Assembly (NCBI GenBank): GCA_947629865.1
Contig: CANRFJ010000007.1
Location: 1-64,000, forward strand
DNA: 64,000 bases
Origin: an uncultured Lachnospiraceae bacterium
GTDB lineage: Bacteria; Bacillota; Clostridia; Lachnospirales; Lachnospiraceae
Reading direction: 5' to 3'
Under the pieces are notes generated by a model. That model was not told the origin of the DNA. It did no database searches and was given only the letters and a program-made list of their open reading frames with translations. This document shows positions 54,434 through 63,353 of this stretch, one piece after another (the first letter of the stretch is position 1; the number at the start of each line of letters is the position of its first letter). Position numbers and translations under genes: made by a program.

Positions 54434-54477
54434 AAAAGTACAGAACAAATGTTCATTTAGTTCTGTACTTTTTTTCT
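54434..54477 (+). terminator. Terminator enclosing a LexA-type box
   Basis: A 13-bp perfect stem (54434-54446 with 54460-54472), extended by AAAT/ATTT to a GTTC loop, is followed by a T-run. It terminates the upstream gene. The 5' arm and loop also spell an SOS box (see next entry). Confidence 0.8.
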
Positions 54478-54492
54478 ATTTGGTGGTATACT
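54443..54492 (+). promoter_or_regulatory. uvrB promoter with LexA/SOS box
   Basis: GAACAAATGTTC (54443-54454) matches the Gram-positive LexA (DinR) core GAAC-N4-GTTC. Ten bases on, TGTACT (54464-54469) and TATACT (54487-54492, with an extended TGg, 17-base spacer) look like the promoter of uvrB-uvrA. SOS control of uvrBA is established in Bacillus. The box is upstream of the -35, so repression would rely on occlusion from there. Confidence 0.65.
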
Positions 54493-54575
54493 GTAAAGGT
54501 AACGAATTTTTGATTTATAGCGGCCATATTTTTTAGCCAGTAACCAGATGATTTCGCGAAAGGGAGGTTTTGGAC

Positions 54576-56567
54576 ATGCCAGACTTCAACCTTCACGCCC
54601 CCTTCGAGCCGACCGGCGACCAGCCGCAGGCGATTGAGGCTCTTGTCAAGGGGTTCAGGGAGGGCAATCAATTCCAGACTTTGCTCGGCGTCACGGGTTC
54701 CGGCAAGACGTACACGATGGCGAATGTCATCCAGGCGCTCAACAAGCCGACGCTTGTGATTGCCCACAATAAGACGCTGGCGGCGCAGCTCTACGGGGAG
54801 TTCAAGGAGATGTTTCCGGACAATGCGGTGGAATATTTTGTGTCCTACTACGACTATTATCAGCCGGAGGCCTATGTGCCTTCCACCGACACATATATAG
54901 AGAAGGATTCGGCCATCAATGATGAGATAGATAAGCTCAGGCACTCCGCCACGGCGGCGCTTACCGAGAGGGATGACGTGATCATTATTGCCAGCGTATC
55001 CTGCATATACGGTCTGGGAAGTCCGATTGACTATCAGAATATGACGGTTTCCCTGAGGCCGGGTATGGAGAAGGACAGGGACGATGTTATCCGGCGGCTG
55101 ATTGATATTCAGTATACGCGCAACGATATGGATTTTCATCGGGGTACTTTCCGCGTCCGGGGCGACGTAGTGGAGATCTTTCCCGCCTCGGCTACGGATA
55201 AGGCCATACGGGTGGAGTTTTTCGGCGACGAGGTAGACCGCATACAGGAGATTGATGTGCTGACCGGCGAGCCGCAGAGCCAGCTTGAGCACATGGTCGT
55301 GTTTCCGGCCTCCCATTATGTGGTGGCGCCGGATAAAATGGAGCGGGCCATTGCCGGCATTGAATCGGAACTGGAGGAACGGGTAAGATATTTTAAGAGC
55401 GAGGATAAATTACTGGAGGCCCAGCGGATTGCGGAGCGGACTCATTTTGACATTGAGATGCTTCGGGAGACCGGCTTTTGTTCCGGAATCGAGAACTATT
55501 CCATGCATCTGAATGGCCTCAGTCCCGGCGATACCCCGCAGACGCTGATGGATTATTTTCCGGATGATTTTTTGATTATCATAGATGAGTCCCACATCAC
55601 TGTTCCACAGATTCGTGGTATGTACGCGGGCGACCGATCCAGGAAGACGACGCTTGTAGAATACGGGTTCCGCCTGCCTTCCGCCAAGGATAACCGGCCG
55701 CTGAATTTCGAGGAATTTGAGAGCCACATCAATCAGATGCTCTTTGTGTCGGCCACGCCGTCTGACTATGAGGCGGCTCATGAGCTGCTGCGGGCGGAGC
55801 AGATTATCCGTCCAACCGGTCTGCTGGATCCGGAGATTTTCGTCCGGCCGGTAAAGGGACAGGTGGACGATCTGCTGGGAGAGATTCGTCGGGTTACGGA
55901 GAAAAAGGGGAAGGTGCTGGTGACAACCCTGACCAAAAGAATGGCGGAGGATCTGACGAAATATTATCAGGAGGTGGGCGTTCGGGTGCGCTATCTGCAC
56001 TCGGACATTGACACGCTGGAGCGCTCGGAGATTATCCGCGATATGCGCATGGATGTGTTTGATGTGCTGGTGGGAATCAACCTGCTCAGGGAGGGGCTGG
56101 ACATACCGGAGATCAGTCTGGTGGCGATTCTGGACGCTGATAAGGAGGGATTTCTCCGATCGGAGACTTCACTAATCCAGACTATAGGGCGCGCCGCCCG
56201 CAATGTGGAGGGGCGGGTTATTATGTATGCCGACGGTGAGACCGATTCCATGAAGAAAGCCATTGGCGAGACAAACCGCCGGCGGGAGGTTCAGCAGGCC
56301 TACAATGAACAGCACGGGATTACGCCGCAGACGATAAAGAAGGCGGTGCGGGATCTGATTCGCATTTCCGTCAAGGCGGAGACCGACATTACCGATGAGG
56401 AAAAGGATCCGGAGTCCATGAGCCGCGAGGAGCTGGAAAAGGCTATCCGGAAGATTATGAAGGACATGAATCGGGCCGCCACCGATCTGAATTTTGAACT
56501 GGCGGCCAGCTTACGGGATAAGATGCTGGAATACAAAAAACATTTACAGGATTGCATGGAGGATTAG
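54576..56567 (+). CDS. uvrB: Excinuclease ABC subunit B
   Basis: UvrB is the damage-verifying helicase of nucleotide excision repair. The 663-residue protein has Walker A GVTGSGKT, the [12 protein letters not shown] beta-hairpin, and DESH. Its C-terminal helicase motifs run to a UVR domain (about 625-660) that binds UvrC. The ATG at 54576 follows GGGAGG. Confidence 0.98.
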   Translation: MPDFNLHAPFEPTGDQPQAIEALVKGFREGNQFQTLLGVTGSGKTYTMANVIQALNKPTLVIAHNKTLAAQLYGEFKEMFPDNAVEYFVSYYDYYQPEAYVPSTDTYIEKDSAINDEIDKLRHSATAALTERDDVIIIASVSCIYGLGSPIDYQNMTVSLRPGMEKDRDDVIRRLIDIQYTRNDMDFHRGTFRVRGDVVEIFPASATDKAIRVEFFGDEVDRIQEIDVLTGEPQSQLEHMVVFPASHYVVAPDKMERAIAGIESELEERVRYFKSEDKLLEAQRIAERTHFDIEMLRETGFCSGIENYSMHLNGLSPGDTPQTLMDYFPDDFLIIIDESHITVPQIRGMYAGDRSRKTTLVEYGFRLPSAKDNRPLNFEEFESHINQMLFVSATPSDYEAAHELLRAEQIIRPTGLLDPEIFVRPVKGQVDDLLGEIRRVTEKKGKVLVTTLTKRMAEDLTKYYQEVGVRVRYLHSDIDTLERSEIIRDMRMDVFDVLVGINLLREGLDIPEISLVAILDADKEGFLRSETSLIQTIGRAARNVEGRVIMYADGETDSMKKAIGETNRRREVQQAYNEQHGITPQTIKKAVRDLIRISVKAETDITDEEKDPESMSREELEKAIRKIMKDMNRAATDLNFELAASLRDKMLEYKKHLQDCMED

Positions 56568-56572
56568 ACGCA

Positions 56573-59425
56573 ATGGACAATAAAAAAAGCAGCAGGGACG
56601 ACAAGCGATTTATCCGCATCCGCGGCGCGAGGGAGCACAATCTGAAGAATATCAGCCTGGATATCCCGCGGGATGAATTTGTGGTGCTGACCGGACTGAG
56701 CGGTTCCGGAAAATCCTCTCTGGCCTTTGACACCATTTACGCAGAGGGACAGAGGCGTTATATGGAATCGCTTTCGTCCTATGCGAGACAGTTTCTCGGA
56801 CAGATGGAAAAGCCGGATGTGGAGAGCATTGAGGGACTTCCGCCCGCTATATCCATCGATCAGAAGTCTACGAACCGCAACCCCCGCTCCACAGTGGGCA
56901 CGGTGACGGAGATCTATGACTATTACCGCCTTTTATATGCCAGGGTGGGTATCCCCCACTGTCCGGTATGCGGGAAGGAGATTAAAAAGCAGACGGTGGA
57001 TCAGATGGTGGACGAGATTATGAAACTGCCGGAGAAGACACGGATTCAGCTGCTGGCGCCTGTTGTCAGGGGGCGCAAGGGGGAGCACACCAAAATATTT
57101 GAGAAGGCGAAAAAGAGCGGCTATGTCCGCGTCATCGTAGACGGCAATCAGTTTGAACTCACGGAGGAGATTAAACTGGAGAAAAATAAAAAACACACCA
57201 TTGAGATTGTGGTGGATCGTCTGGTTGTGCGGGAGGGAATCGAAAAGAGAATGACAGATTCCATTGAGAATGTGATGAAACTTTCCGACGGTCTGCTGGT
57301 GGTAGATGTATTTGGCGGGGAACCCATGAATTTCAGCCAGAGTTTTTCCTGTCCGGACTGCGGCGTCAGCATTGATGAGATTGAGCCCAGGAGTTTTTCC
57401 TTCAACAATCCGTTTGGAGCCTGTCCGGTCTGTCACGGAATCGGATATAAAATGGAATTTGACGAGGATCTGATAATTCCCGATAAGAGCATGAGCATAG
57501 CGGAGGGGGCCATAGCGGTGATGGGCTGGCAGTCTGTGACGGATCCGTCCAGCTACAGCCGCTGTACGCTGGAGGCTGTGGCAAAGGCCTATGGTTTCAG
57601 CCTGGACACGCCCTTTGAGGACTATCCGAAGGCTGTTCATGATGTGATCTGGTATGGAACCGGCGGACGGCGGGTGGAGGTGCACTACACCGGCCGTCAC
57701 GGGCGTGGCGTCTACAACGTGCCTTTTGAGGGACTTCTCCACAATGTGGAGAAACGCTATCGGGAGACGGCCTCGGAGGTTTCCCGACAGGAATACGAAT
57801 CCTTTATGCGGATAACTCCGTGCAGGGAGTGTGGCGGCCGCCGCCTGAAGAAGGAGTCGCTGGCAGTGACGATAGGCGGAAAGAACATTGCGGAAATCTG
57901 CGATTTCTCCATAGCGGAGCTGAAGCAGTTTATGGAGGACGTCGAATTGACGGAACGGCAGCGGCAGATCGGGCGGCTTGTGTTGAAGGAGATACGGGCC
58001 CGACTGGGATTTCTGGTAGATGTGGGGCTGGACTATCTGAGCCTCGCGAGGGCCACCGCTTCGCTTTCCGGCGGAGAGGCCCAGAGGATCCGGCTGGCAA
58101 CCCAGATTGGTTCCGGTCTGGTAGGCGTCGCCTATATTCTGGACGAGCCGAGTATCGGGCTGCACCAGAGGGACAACGACAAGCTGATTCGCACCCTGAA
58201 AAAGCTAAAGGATCTGGGCAATACCCTGATTGTGGTGGAACATGATGAGGACACCATGCTGGCTGCCGACCATATAGTAGATATCGGCCCGGGCGCCGGA
58301 AACCACGGCGGCGAGGTGGTGGCGGAGGGGACGGCCAGGGAGATTATGGAGGAGCCGGACTCCGTTACCGGCGCTTATCTCAGCGGCCGGATCCAGATAC
58401 CGGTTCCCAAAAAACGCCGCAGGCCTACCGGTTTTCTCAAGGTGAAGGGGGCGCAGGAGAACAACCTGAAAAAGATAAACGTCCGGATTCCGCTGGGCGT
58501 CATGACCTGCGTGACAGGGGTTTCCGGTTCGGGAAAAAGTTCCCTTGTTAATGAGGTTCTGTGCAAGAGCCTGTCGCGGACACTGAACCGCGCCCGCTGC
58601 ATCCCCGGCAAACACATTGGGATCGAAGGGGTGGAGCAGTTGGATAAGGTAATCAATATTGACCAGTCCCCGATAGGGCGCACCCCCCGCTCGAATCCGG
58701 CCACCTACACCGGCGTCTTTGATATGATTCGGGATCTGTTTGCCGCCACGCCGGACGCCAAGGCGCGAGGATACAAAAAGGGACGTTTCAGCTTTAACGT
58801 AAAGGGAGGGCGTTGCGAGGCCTGCACGGGCGACGGTATTCTGAAAATCGAGATGAATTTTCTGCCGGACATTTATGTGCCCTGCGAGGTGTGCGGCGGA
58901 CAACGCTACAACCGTGAGACGCTGGAGGTAAAATATAAGGGCAAGAGCATTTATGATGTGTTGGATATGACAGTGGAGGAGGCCCTCGTGTTTTTTCAGC
59001 ACATTCCGTCGATCCAGCGCAAGATACAGACCATGTATGATGTGGGCCTATCCTATGTCAAACTGGGACAGCCCTCCACGACGTTATCCGGCGGGGAGGC
59101 GCAGCGGATTAAGCTGGCAACGGAATTGAGCCGGAGGAGTACCGGACGCACCATTTATATACTGGACGAGCCAACGACCGGTCTGCATTTCGCCGACGTA
59201 CACAAACTGATTGATATTCTGCACCGGCTTGCCGAGGGAGGTAACTCCGTGATTGTGATCGAGCACAATCTGGATGTAATCAAGACGGCCGATTATATTA
59301 TCGATATGGGGCCTGAGGGCGGAGACAGAGGCGGTACGGTAATAGCGGAGGGAACACCGGAGAAGGTGGCAAAAAACGAGGCCTCCTACACCGGATATTA
59401 TATGAAAAAGATACTGGGACTGTAG
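56573..59425 (+). CDS. uvrA: Excinuclease ABC subunit A
   Basis: UvrA recognises DNA damage and loads UvrB. The 950-residue protein has two ABC modules (Walker A GLSGSGKS near the N-terminus and GVSGSGKS near 650), zinc-binding cysteine clusters ([32 protein letters not shown]) and signature LSGGEAQR in each half. It begins 5 bases after uvrB stops. UvrC is not in the window. Confidence 0.98.
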   Translation: MDNKKSSRDDKRFIRIRGAREHNLKNISLDIPRDEFVVLTGLSGSGKSSLAFDTIYAEGQRRYMESLSSYARQFLGQMEKPDVESIEGLPPAISIDQKSTNRNPRSTVGTVTEIYDYYRLLYARVGIPHCPVCGKEIKKQTVDQMVDEIMKLPEKTRIQLLAPVVRGRKGEHTKIFEKAKKSGYVRVIVDGNQFELTEEIKLEKNKKHTIEIVVDRLVVREGIEKRMTDSIENVMKLSDGLLVVDVFGGEPMNFSQSFSCPDCGVSIDEIEPRSFSFNNPFGACPVCHGIGYKMEFDEDLIIPDKSMSIAEGAIAVMGWQSVTDPSSYSRCTLEAVAKAYGFSLDTPFEDYPKAVHDVIWYGTGGRRVEVHYTGRHGRGVYNVPFEGLLHNVEKRYRETASEVSRQEYESFMRITPCRECGGRRLKKESLAVTIGGKNIAEICDFSIAELKQFMEDVELTERQRQIGRLVLKEIRARLGFLVDVGLDYLSLARATASLSGGEAQRIRLATQIGSGLVGVAYILDEPSIGLHQRDNDKLIRTLKKLKDLGNTLIVVEHDEDTMLAADHIVDIGPGAGNHGGEVVAEGTAREIMEEPDSVTGAYLSGRIQIPVPKKRRRPTGFLKVKGAQENNLKKINVRIPLGVMTCVTGVSGSGKSSLVNEVLCKSLSRTLNRARCIPGKHIGIEGVEQLDKVINIDQSPIGRTPRSNPATYTGVFDMIRDLFAATPDAKARGYKKGRFSFNVKGGRCEACTGDGILKIEMNFLPDIYVPCEVCGGQRYNRETLEVKYKGKSIYDVLDMTVEEALVFFQHIPSIQRKIQTMYDVGLSYVKLGQPSTTLSGGEAQRIKLATELSRRSTGRTIYILDEPTTGLHFADVHKLIDILHRLAEGGNSVIVIEHNLDVIKTADYIIDMGPEGGDRGGTVIAEGTPEKVAKNEASYTGYYMKKILGL

Positions 59426-59461
59426 AGAGCGGAGAGAAAACCCAAAATCAGGAGGAGAAAT

Positions 59462-60067
59462 ATGTACTCATTTTTTGCCATGATGGCGCGCATGAAATAT
59501 ATCGAGCGGTGGTCGCTGATGCGCAATTCCCGCAGCGAAAATATCAGTGAGCACTCATTGGAGGTTGCCATGCTGGCCCATGGGCTGGCTATTATTTCCA
59601 ACGAGCGGTGCGGGGGCGATCTGGACGTGAACCAGATTGCGCTGATGGCGTTGTACCATGACGCCAATGAAATCATAACCGGAGATATGCCCACGCCGGT
59701 CAAATACTTTGACGAGGACATAAAAGACGCATATAAGCGCGTGGAAAATGTGGCGAGCCATACTATGATTAATAAACTGCCGGATTATATGCAGAAGTAT
59801 TACCGCCCGCTCTTTTTACCGGAGGAGGGGGCTGAGGGCGGGAGCGCCTGGCGTATTGTCAAGGCGGCGGATAAATTATCGGCTCTGATCAAATGCCTGG
59901 AAGAACTGCGTAGCGGCAATCAGGAGTTTGCCACGGCGAGGGAGACGATTGAGAAGGGACTGCGGGAGATGGACATGCCGGAGGTAGACCTCTTTATGGA
60001 AGAATTTCTGCCCGCCTATAATCTGACGCTGGATGAATTGCAGGGCGAAAAGAGCGGCGGGAGATAA
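59462..60067 (+). CDS. yfbR: 5'-deoxynucleotidase YfbR-like (HD domain)
   Basis: The 201-residue HD-domain protein has SEHSLEVA (first His), LYHDANEIITGD (HD pair) and the later Asp near KAADKLSAL. YfbR removes phosphate from deoxynucleoside 5'-monophosphates and helps keep dNTP pools balanced. The stop codon is only 13 bases from the first phage gene on the other strand, marking the edge of the prophage-like region. Confidence 0.93.
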   Translation: MYSFFAMMARMKYIERWSLMRNSRSENISEHSLEVAMLAHGLAIISNERCGGDLDVNQIALMALYHDANEIITGDMPTPVKYFDEDIKDAYKRVENVASHTMINKLPDYMQKYYRPLFLPEEGAEGGSAWRIVKAADKLSALIKCLEELRSGNQEFATARETIEKGLREMDMPEVDLFMEEFLPAYNLTLDELQGEKSGGR

Positions 60068-60080
60068 TCAGGTGCCGGCA

Positions 60081-60788
60081 TTACAATGCATCAACCTTTT
60101 TTAGTGAAATCCACCGCCATTTCCCATCGATGCTTTTCTTTTTCAGGCGCCCCCAGTTGCCGGACACTTTTGAGATATAGACCACATCTCCTTTACTCTT
60201 TGTCCCGATTTTGTTGCCGGGTTTTACTCCTTTACTGGAGCGGATGGCAGCCGCCTTTTTTACCCTTGCCCTAAACTGGTAATTGTGCAGAATCTTATTT
60301 TTCAGGCGCTTCCATCTCTCATTATCTGTACCAATCATAGAGGCGGGACAGGACTTTCCGTTTACATCCCAGTGCCGGATTACCGTTTTGGCGTTTGGAC
60401 ACTTTTTCATGATATACTGTACCAGCTCCCGCACTGCGAGCATCTGCTGCCATCCGGCGTCTCCCATGCAGTCACAGAGTTCGATACTGACGCTGTTACT
60501 ATTGGTACATTTCCCATAGTAAGATCCGGCGCCGTTTTTTCGCGTGTAAAGACCGCCCACTGCCCAGGCGGTGCGGCTCAGGGGTACAGAGTTCCATATT
60601 TCCCCGGACTTGTCCACAAAATAGTGGGCTCCCGCCTTTCTTGTATTGGCGCCGGCGAAATAGTCGGCGTTGTTTTTTGCCGTATCTCCTCTGTTGCCGG
60701 TGTAGTGTATGACTATGTATCTTATCTCCTTTAGGGGACGGGACTCTCCGTAACTGAGCGATTTTGCTGTTTTTGTATGTACGTTCAT
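60081..60788 (-). CDS. N-acetylmuramoyl-L-alanine amidase (phage endolysin)
   Basis: The 235-residue protein has an Amidase_2 domain (about 15-155): zinc ligands His in IVIHYTG and His/Cys in RHWDVNGKSC. It then has a linker and a C-terminal SH3-like wall-binding domain (about 175-235). It should cut the amide bond between MurNAc and L-Ala to release phage. The RBS is GGGG ten bases upstream. The gap to the holin gene is 3 bases, a lysis cassette. Confidence 0.92.
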   Translation of the reverse strand: MNVHTKTAKSLSYGESRPLKEIRYIVIHYTGNRGDTAKNNADYFAGANTRKAGAHYFVDKSGEIWNSVPLSRTAWAVGGLYTRKNGAGSYYGKCTNSNSVSIELCDCMGDAGWQQMLAVRELVQYIMKKCPNAKTVIRHWDVNGKSCPASMIGTDNERWKRLKNKILHNYQFRARVKKAAAIRSSKGVKPGNKIGTKSKGDVVYISKVSGNWGRLKKKSIDGKWRWISLKKVDAL

Positions 60789-60791
60789 TCT

Positions 60792-60998
60792 TTAATTGCC
60801 CCCCTTTACTTCCGGAAGCCCTGCCAACGAAGTGAGCAGGGATGCTAAGCCGGCAAGCAGGGCCGTCCCTGTCACCGCCTCCCAGTCTACAGCAGTGACT
60901 GTCGCCGCCATCGGCAGCATGGCGAGTACTGTCTGCGCTACTGTCTTTGCCGCCCTGATTCCTGCTGCCTTTACCCATTTTCTTATCTTTTCTTTCAT
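60792..60998 (-). CDS. r1t-type phage holin
   Basis: The 68-residue protein has two hydrophobic segments (about 18-38 and 44-63) and a basic N-terminus, KEKIRKWVKAAGIRAAKT, matching the r1t/phage_holin small holin plan. Holins form membrane lesions and time lysis. It is directly upstream of the amidase and follows AAGGAGG. Confidence 0.85.
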   Translation of the reverse strand: MKEKIRKWVKAAGIRAAKTVAQTVLAMLPMAATVTAVDWEAVTGTALLAGLASLLTSLAGLPEVKGGN

Positions 60999-61030
60999 GT
61001 GCGTTTCCTCCTTTTTAGTTATTGCAAAAT

Positions 61031-61411
61031 TTACAAAAAAGTATTTTCATCTGTGCACCGACGGTAGGTTGCCTTTATCTTTTCAATTGCGAATTTGGCC
61101 CGGTTGTTCCGGTAATCCGGATGGCTGGCACAGTATGTCTCATAGGTGTTTATATCATCCAAGATCTGTTCAAAGTGTTCTTTTGTATGCTGGAATCCAT
61201 GCCGCACTTCATCTTCAAACCGCAAGATTCTGTATCGGCTCGCAGTTATTTCGTTTTCTTCTATTTTTTCCATGACCTCCCGGTTTAAGGCGCGGCCGAT
61301 GCTTTTGGCTATGGCCGTCCATGGGTTTATTTTAATCGGAACAACCTGTATGATTGTAAGCGCGGCCGCCAGCCATCCGGAACCGTCAATAATGATGCTG
61401 CTTAAACTCAT
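61031..61411 (-). CDS. Phage lysis-region protein, membrane-anchored
   Basis: The 126-residue protein has one N-terminal hydrophobic segment (about 12-30), a VVPIKINPW motif at the membrane exit, and a helical cytoplasmic tail with RHGFQHTKEHF and DDINTYETYC. Genes like this are common beside holins in clostridial prophages. It may be an antiholin or a helper of lysis (inference). The function is not known to me. Confidence 0.7.
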   Translation of the reverse strand: MSLSSIIIDGSGWLAAALTIIQVVPIKINPWTAIAKSIGRALNREVMEKIEENEITASRYRILRFEDEVRHGFQHTKEHFEQILDDINTYETYCASHPDYRNNRAKFAIEKIKATYRRCTDENTFL

Positions 61412-61427
61412 TTACTAAAGCACCTCC

Positions 61428-62174
61428 TCACATATTGATGTTATTGCTCGTCTTCGTTTGCTTCGTGCTGCTGGAACTGGATACGGTACAGGGGGCGGAT
61501 GTCGTATACGTTCCTCCTCCACCGGTATATCTGTTGGAAGCTGTGGAAGTATAGTTCGCTGGATAACTAAATGAGCCGGAAGTGGTTCTTGAGGAACTGG
61601 TGTAAACTGTAGTTCCGTAAGTGGTATACCTGTATATTTCACTATAATTACTTGCTCCTGGAGGCTTCCCAGTAGATTTACTTGTCCAGTAGACATATTG
61701 TGGATTTCCAGACTTAAAGGAACTGGTACTTCCCGCCGGATGATAGTACGTCTGAATGGCCTGGGCGCCAGCCGTTGTGGTTCCGCAACTTTGCCAGAGA
61801 GTACTATAAGATGTCGAATAAGGCCCGACTTTAGACGTACTATAGGTAGTTCCGGAATAAGTATAGCTGCCTGAGTATGTATAGGTGGCATAAGTGCCTG
61901 TCTGACGAGAACTGCTTGCAACCGTCCAATTGCTGCTCGAACTGGACGTAAATGTCTCGCTGCGTCCTATCATGGCCGTCTGCCCGTCCATTCTAAGGCG
62001 CATACAGCAGTAGGACGAGGCAGATGTATCCGATGTCAGCCCGTATTTTACTATGTCGTTTATTCCTGTTCCTGTCCGCACACACAACCGCCTTGTGCCG
62101 TTTGCAGGAGAGACGTATTGTGAGCCGGTGAATGATTGGATTCCGGCTGGCGCGCGAATGACTAATCCTCCCAT
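61428..62174 (-). CDS. Ser/Thr/Tyr-rich phage protein
   Basis: The 248-residue product has a folded-looking N-terminus of about 75 residues, starting GGLVIRAPAG with CVRTG and SSYCCMRLR segments. From about 75 on, Ser, Thr and Tyr make up 96 of 172 residues (my count), in short STY/TYS-like runs. There is no signal peptide. It follows the glycosyltransferase gene by 3 bases. It may be a virion or tail-tip decoration protein that displays hydroxyl residues; the family is unknown to me. Confidence 0.65.
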   Translation of the reverse strand: MGGLVIRAPAGIQSFTGSQYVSPANGTRRLCVRTGTGINDIVKYGLTSDTSASSYCCMRLRMDGQTAMIGRSETFTSSSSSNWTVASSSRQTGTYATYTYSGSYTYSGTTYSTSKVGPYSTSYSTLWQSCGTTTAGAQAIQTYYHPAGSTSSFKSGNPQYVYWTSKSTGKPPGASNYSEIYRYTTYGTTVYTSSSRTTSGSFSYPANYTSTASNRYTGGGGTYTTSAPCTVSSSSSTKQTKTSNNINM

Positions 62175-62177
62175 ATT

Positions 62178-63332
62178 TTATTCCTCCTTTATATCTTTTG
62201 ACTGTAATAGTTCCTCAATGCTCCATTTCAGTTCTTTGCACCCTGTGCAGATGTAGTCGCTAAACGACACCCATGGCTCGGTAAACTTAACATCTGTGTG
62301 GTTTTTCACGACAAAGTAGTTTTCAATCCTCTCGGTATATGTATACCTGTCCCAGTCGCTGTAAAGCATCTCTCTGAGCGCGTTACAGGCTTTCTGCAGG
62401 ATATACCAGTCCTCTGGCTCCGGTACATATCCCGTTGTCTGGACATGTTTTATAAAGGACAAAAAGGTAAAATAACTATACATAGTCATGTTGAGCAGTT
62501 TGAGCCGGTACTGTTCCTTTGTGTTCTCTGTCCACTCCAGATGGCTGGCGGAATCCTGCATGTATCTGATTACATTGACACTGCCGTCCATCGTATAGCC
62601 GGACAGCATATATCCGTATTCCGGATCGCGGCGCGACTGGCTCTCCACGTTTGGGTACCAGAGATAGAACAGTGTACCGTTGTCCATCAGAATCCCCTGG
62701 TATTCCGGATCGTTGTCAAGGCAGAAGAAAAAACACTCCGTAAAGTAATAGTCCTCTGCGTGCCTTGACTGCGCCTCGTTAAAGCGTATACTGTGCCTGT
62801 CCAGGAAAGCGCGGCTGTATAGTTTAGAATTTACCCACACATGGTTGCTGGATTCAATCGTATAGCTTGTCTGCTCGTCAAATACAAACAATGGAGCGGA
62901 GGCGATTGCTACAGGCTTTGCATCTTTGTTGTTAAGCGGGTGCCCATCCCCGTCCATTCGGATGCTGCCATCATCATTATGGATAAAACTGGCGGCTTCC
63001 ACGGCTCCGCAAAACATGCTGACAGCCAGATGGTTTCCTAACATATCGTCCTCGTCCATAAACATAAAATAATCGCAGTCTGTATGGTCTATGCCGTACT
63101 GGCGAGCCAGTCCCTGTCCGACATTTCGGGGTGTCCGTATACACCGTATGTCGATTTCGCTTTTGTACCGGTCAATAAGATCCTGGTAGTCGCAGTCCGT
63201 ATTTGGACTGCAATCATTGACCAGGGTTACATGGATAAACTCTCTGCGCCACTGAAATGCAATGGACGCTATGCCCTTGTTGATTAATTCCGATTTGCCA
63301 TAGCACGGAATGATTATGTCTATATCAAACAT
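62178..63332 (-). CDS. Family 2 glycosyltransferase (phage-encoded)
   Basis: The 384-residue protein has a GT-A domain in the first 130 residues: DIIIPCYGKS, LVNDCSPN, PRNVGQGLARQYGI and the metal motif FMDEDDML (DxD-like). A C-terminal part of about 230 residues follows with no family I recognise, rich in aromatic residues. It lies between the tail fibre and a Ser/Thr/Tyr-rich gene. The start ATG at 63332 has AAGGAGG nine bases upstream. A role in modifying a phage or host surface molecule is inferred. Confidence 0.85.
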   Translation of the reverse strand: MFDIDIIIPCYGKSELINKGIASIAFQWRREFIHVTLVNDCSPNTDCDYQDLIDRYKSEIDIRCIRTPRNVGQGLARQYGIDHTDCDYFMFMDEDDMLGNHLAVSMFCGAVEAASFIHNDDGSIRMDGDGHPLNNKDAKPVAIASAPLFVFDEQTSYTIESSNHVWVNSKLYSRAFLDRHSIRFNEAQSRHAEDYYFTECFFFCLDNDPEYQGILMDNGTLFYLWYPNVESQSRRDPEYGYMLSGYTMDGSVNVIRYMQDSASHLEWTENTKEQYRLKLLNMTMYSYFTFLSFIKHVQTTGYVPEPEDWYILQKACNALREMLYSDWDRYTYTERIENYFVVKNHTDVKFTEPWVSFSDYICTGCKELKWSIEELLQSKDIKEE

Positions 63333-63353
63333 CAAATATATCCTCCTTAATAA

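Noticed and set aside
56933-58165. - strand open frame of about 410 codons opposite uvrA
   Set aside because: Same reason: fully inside a highly conserved gene, no signals of its own.
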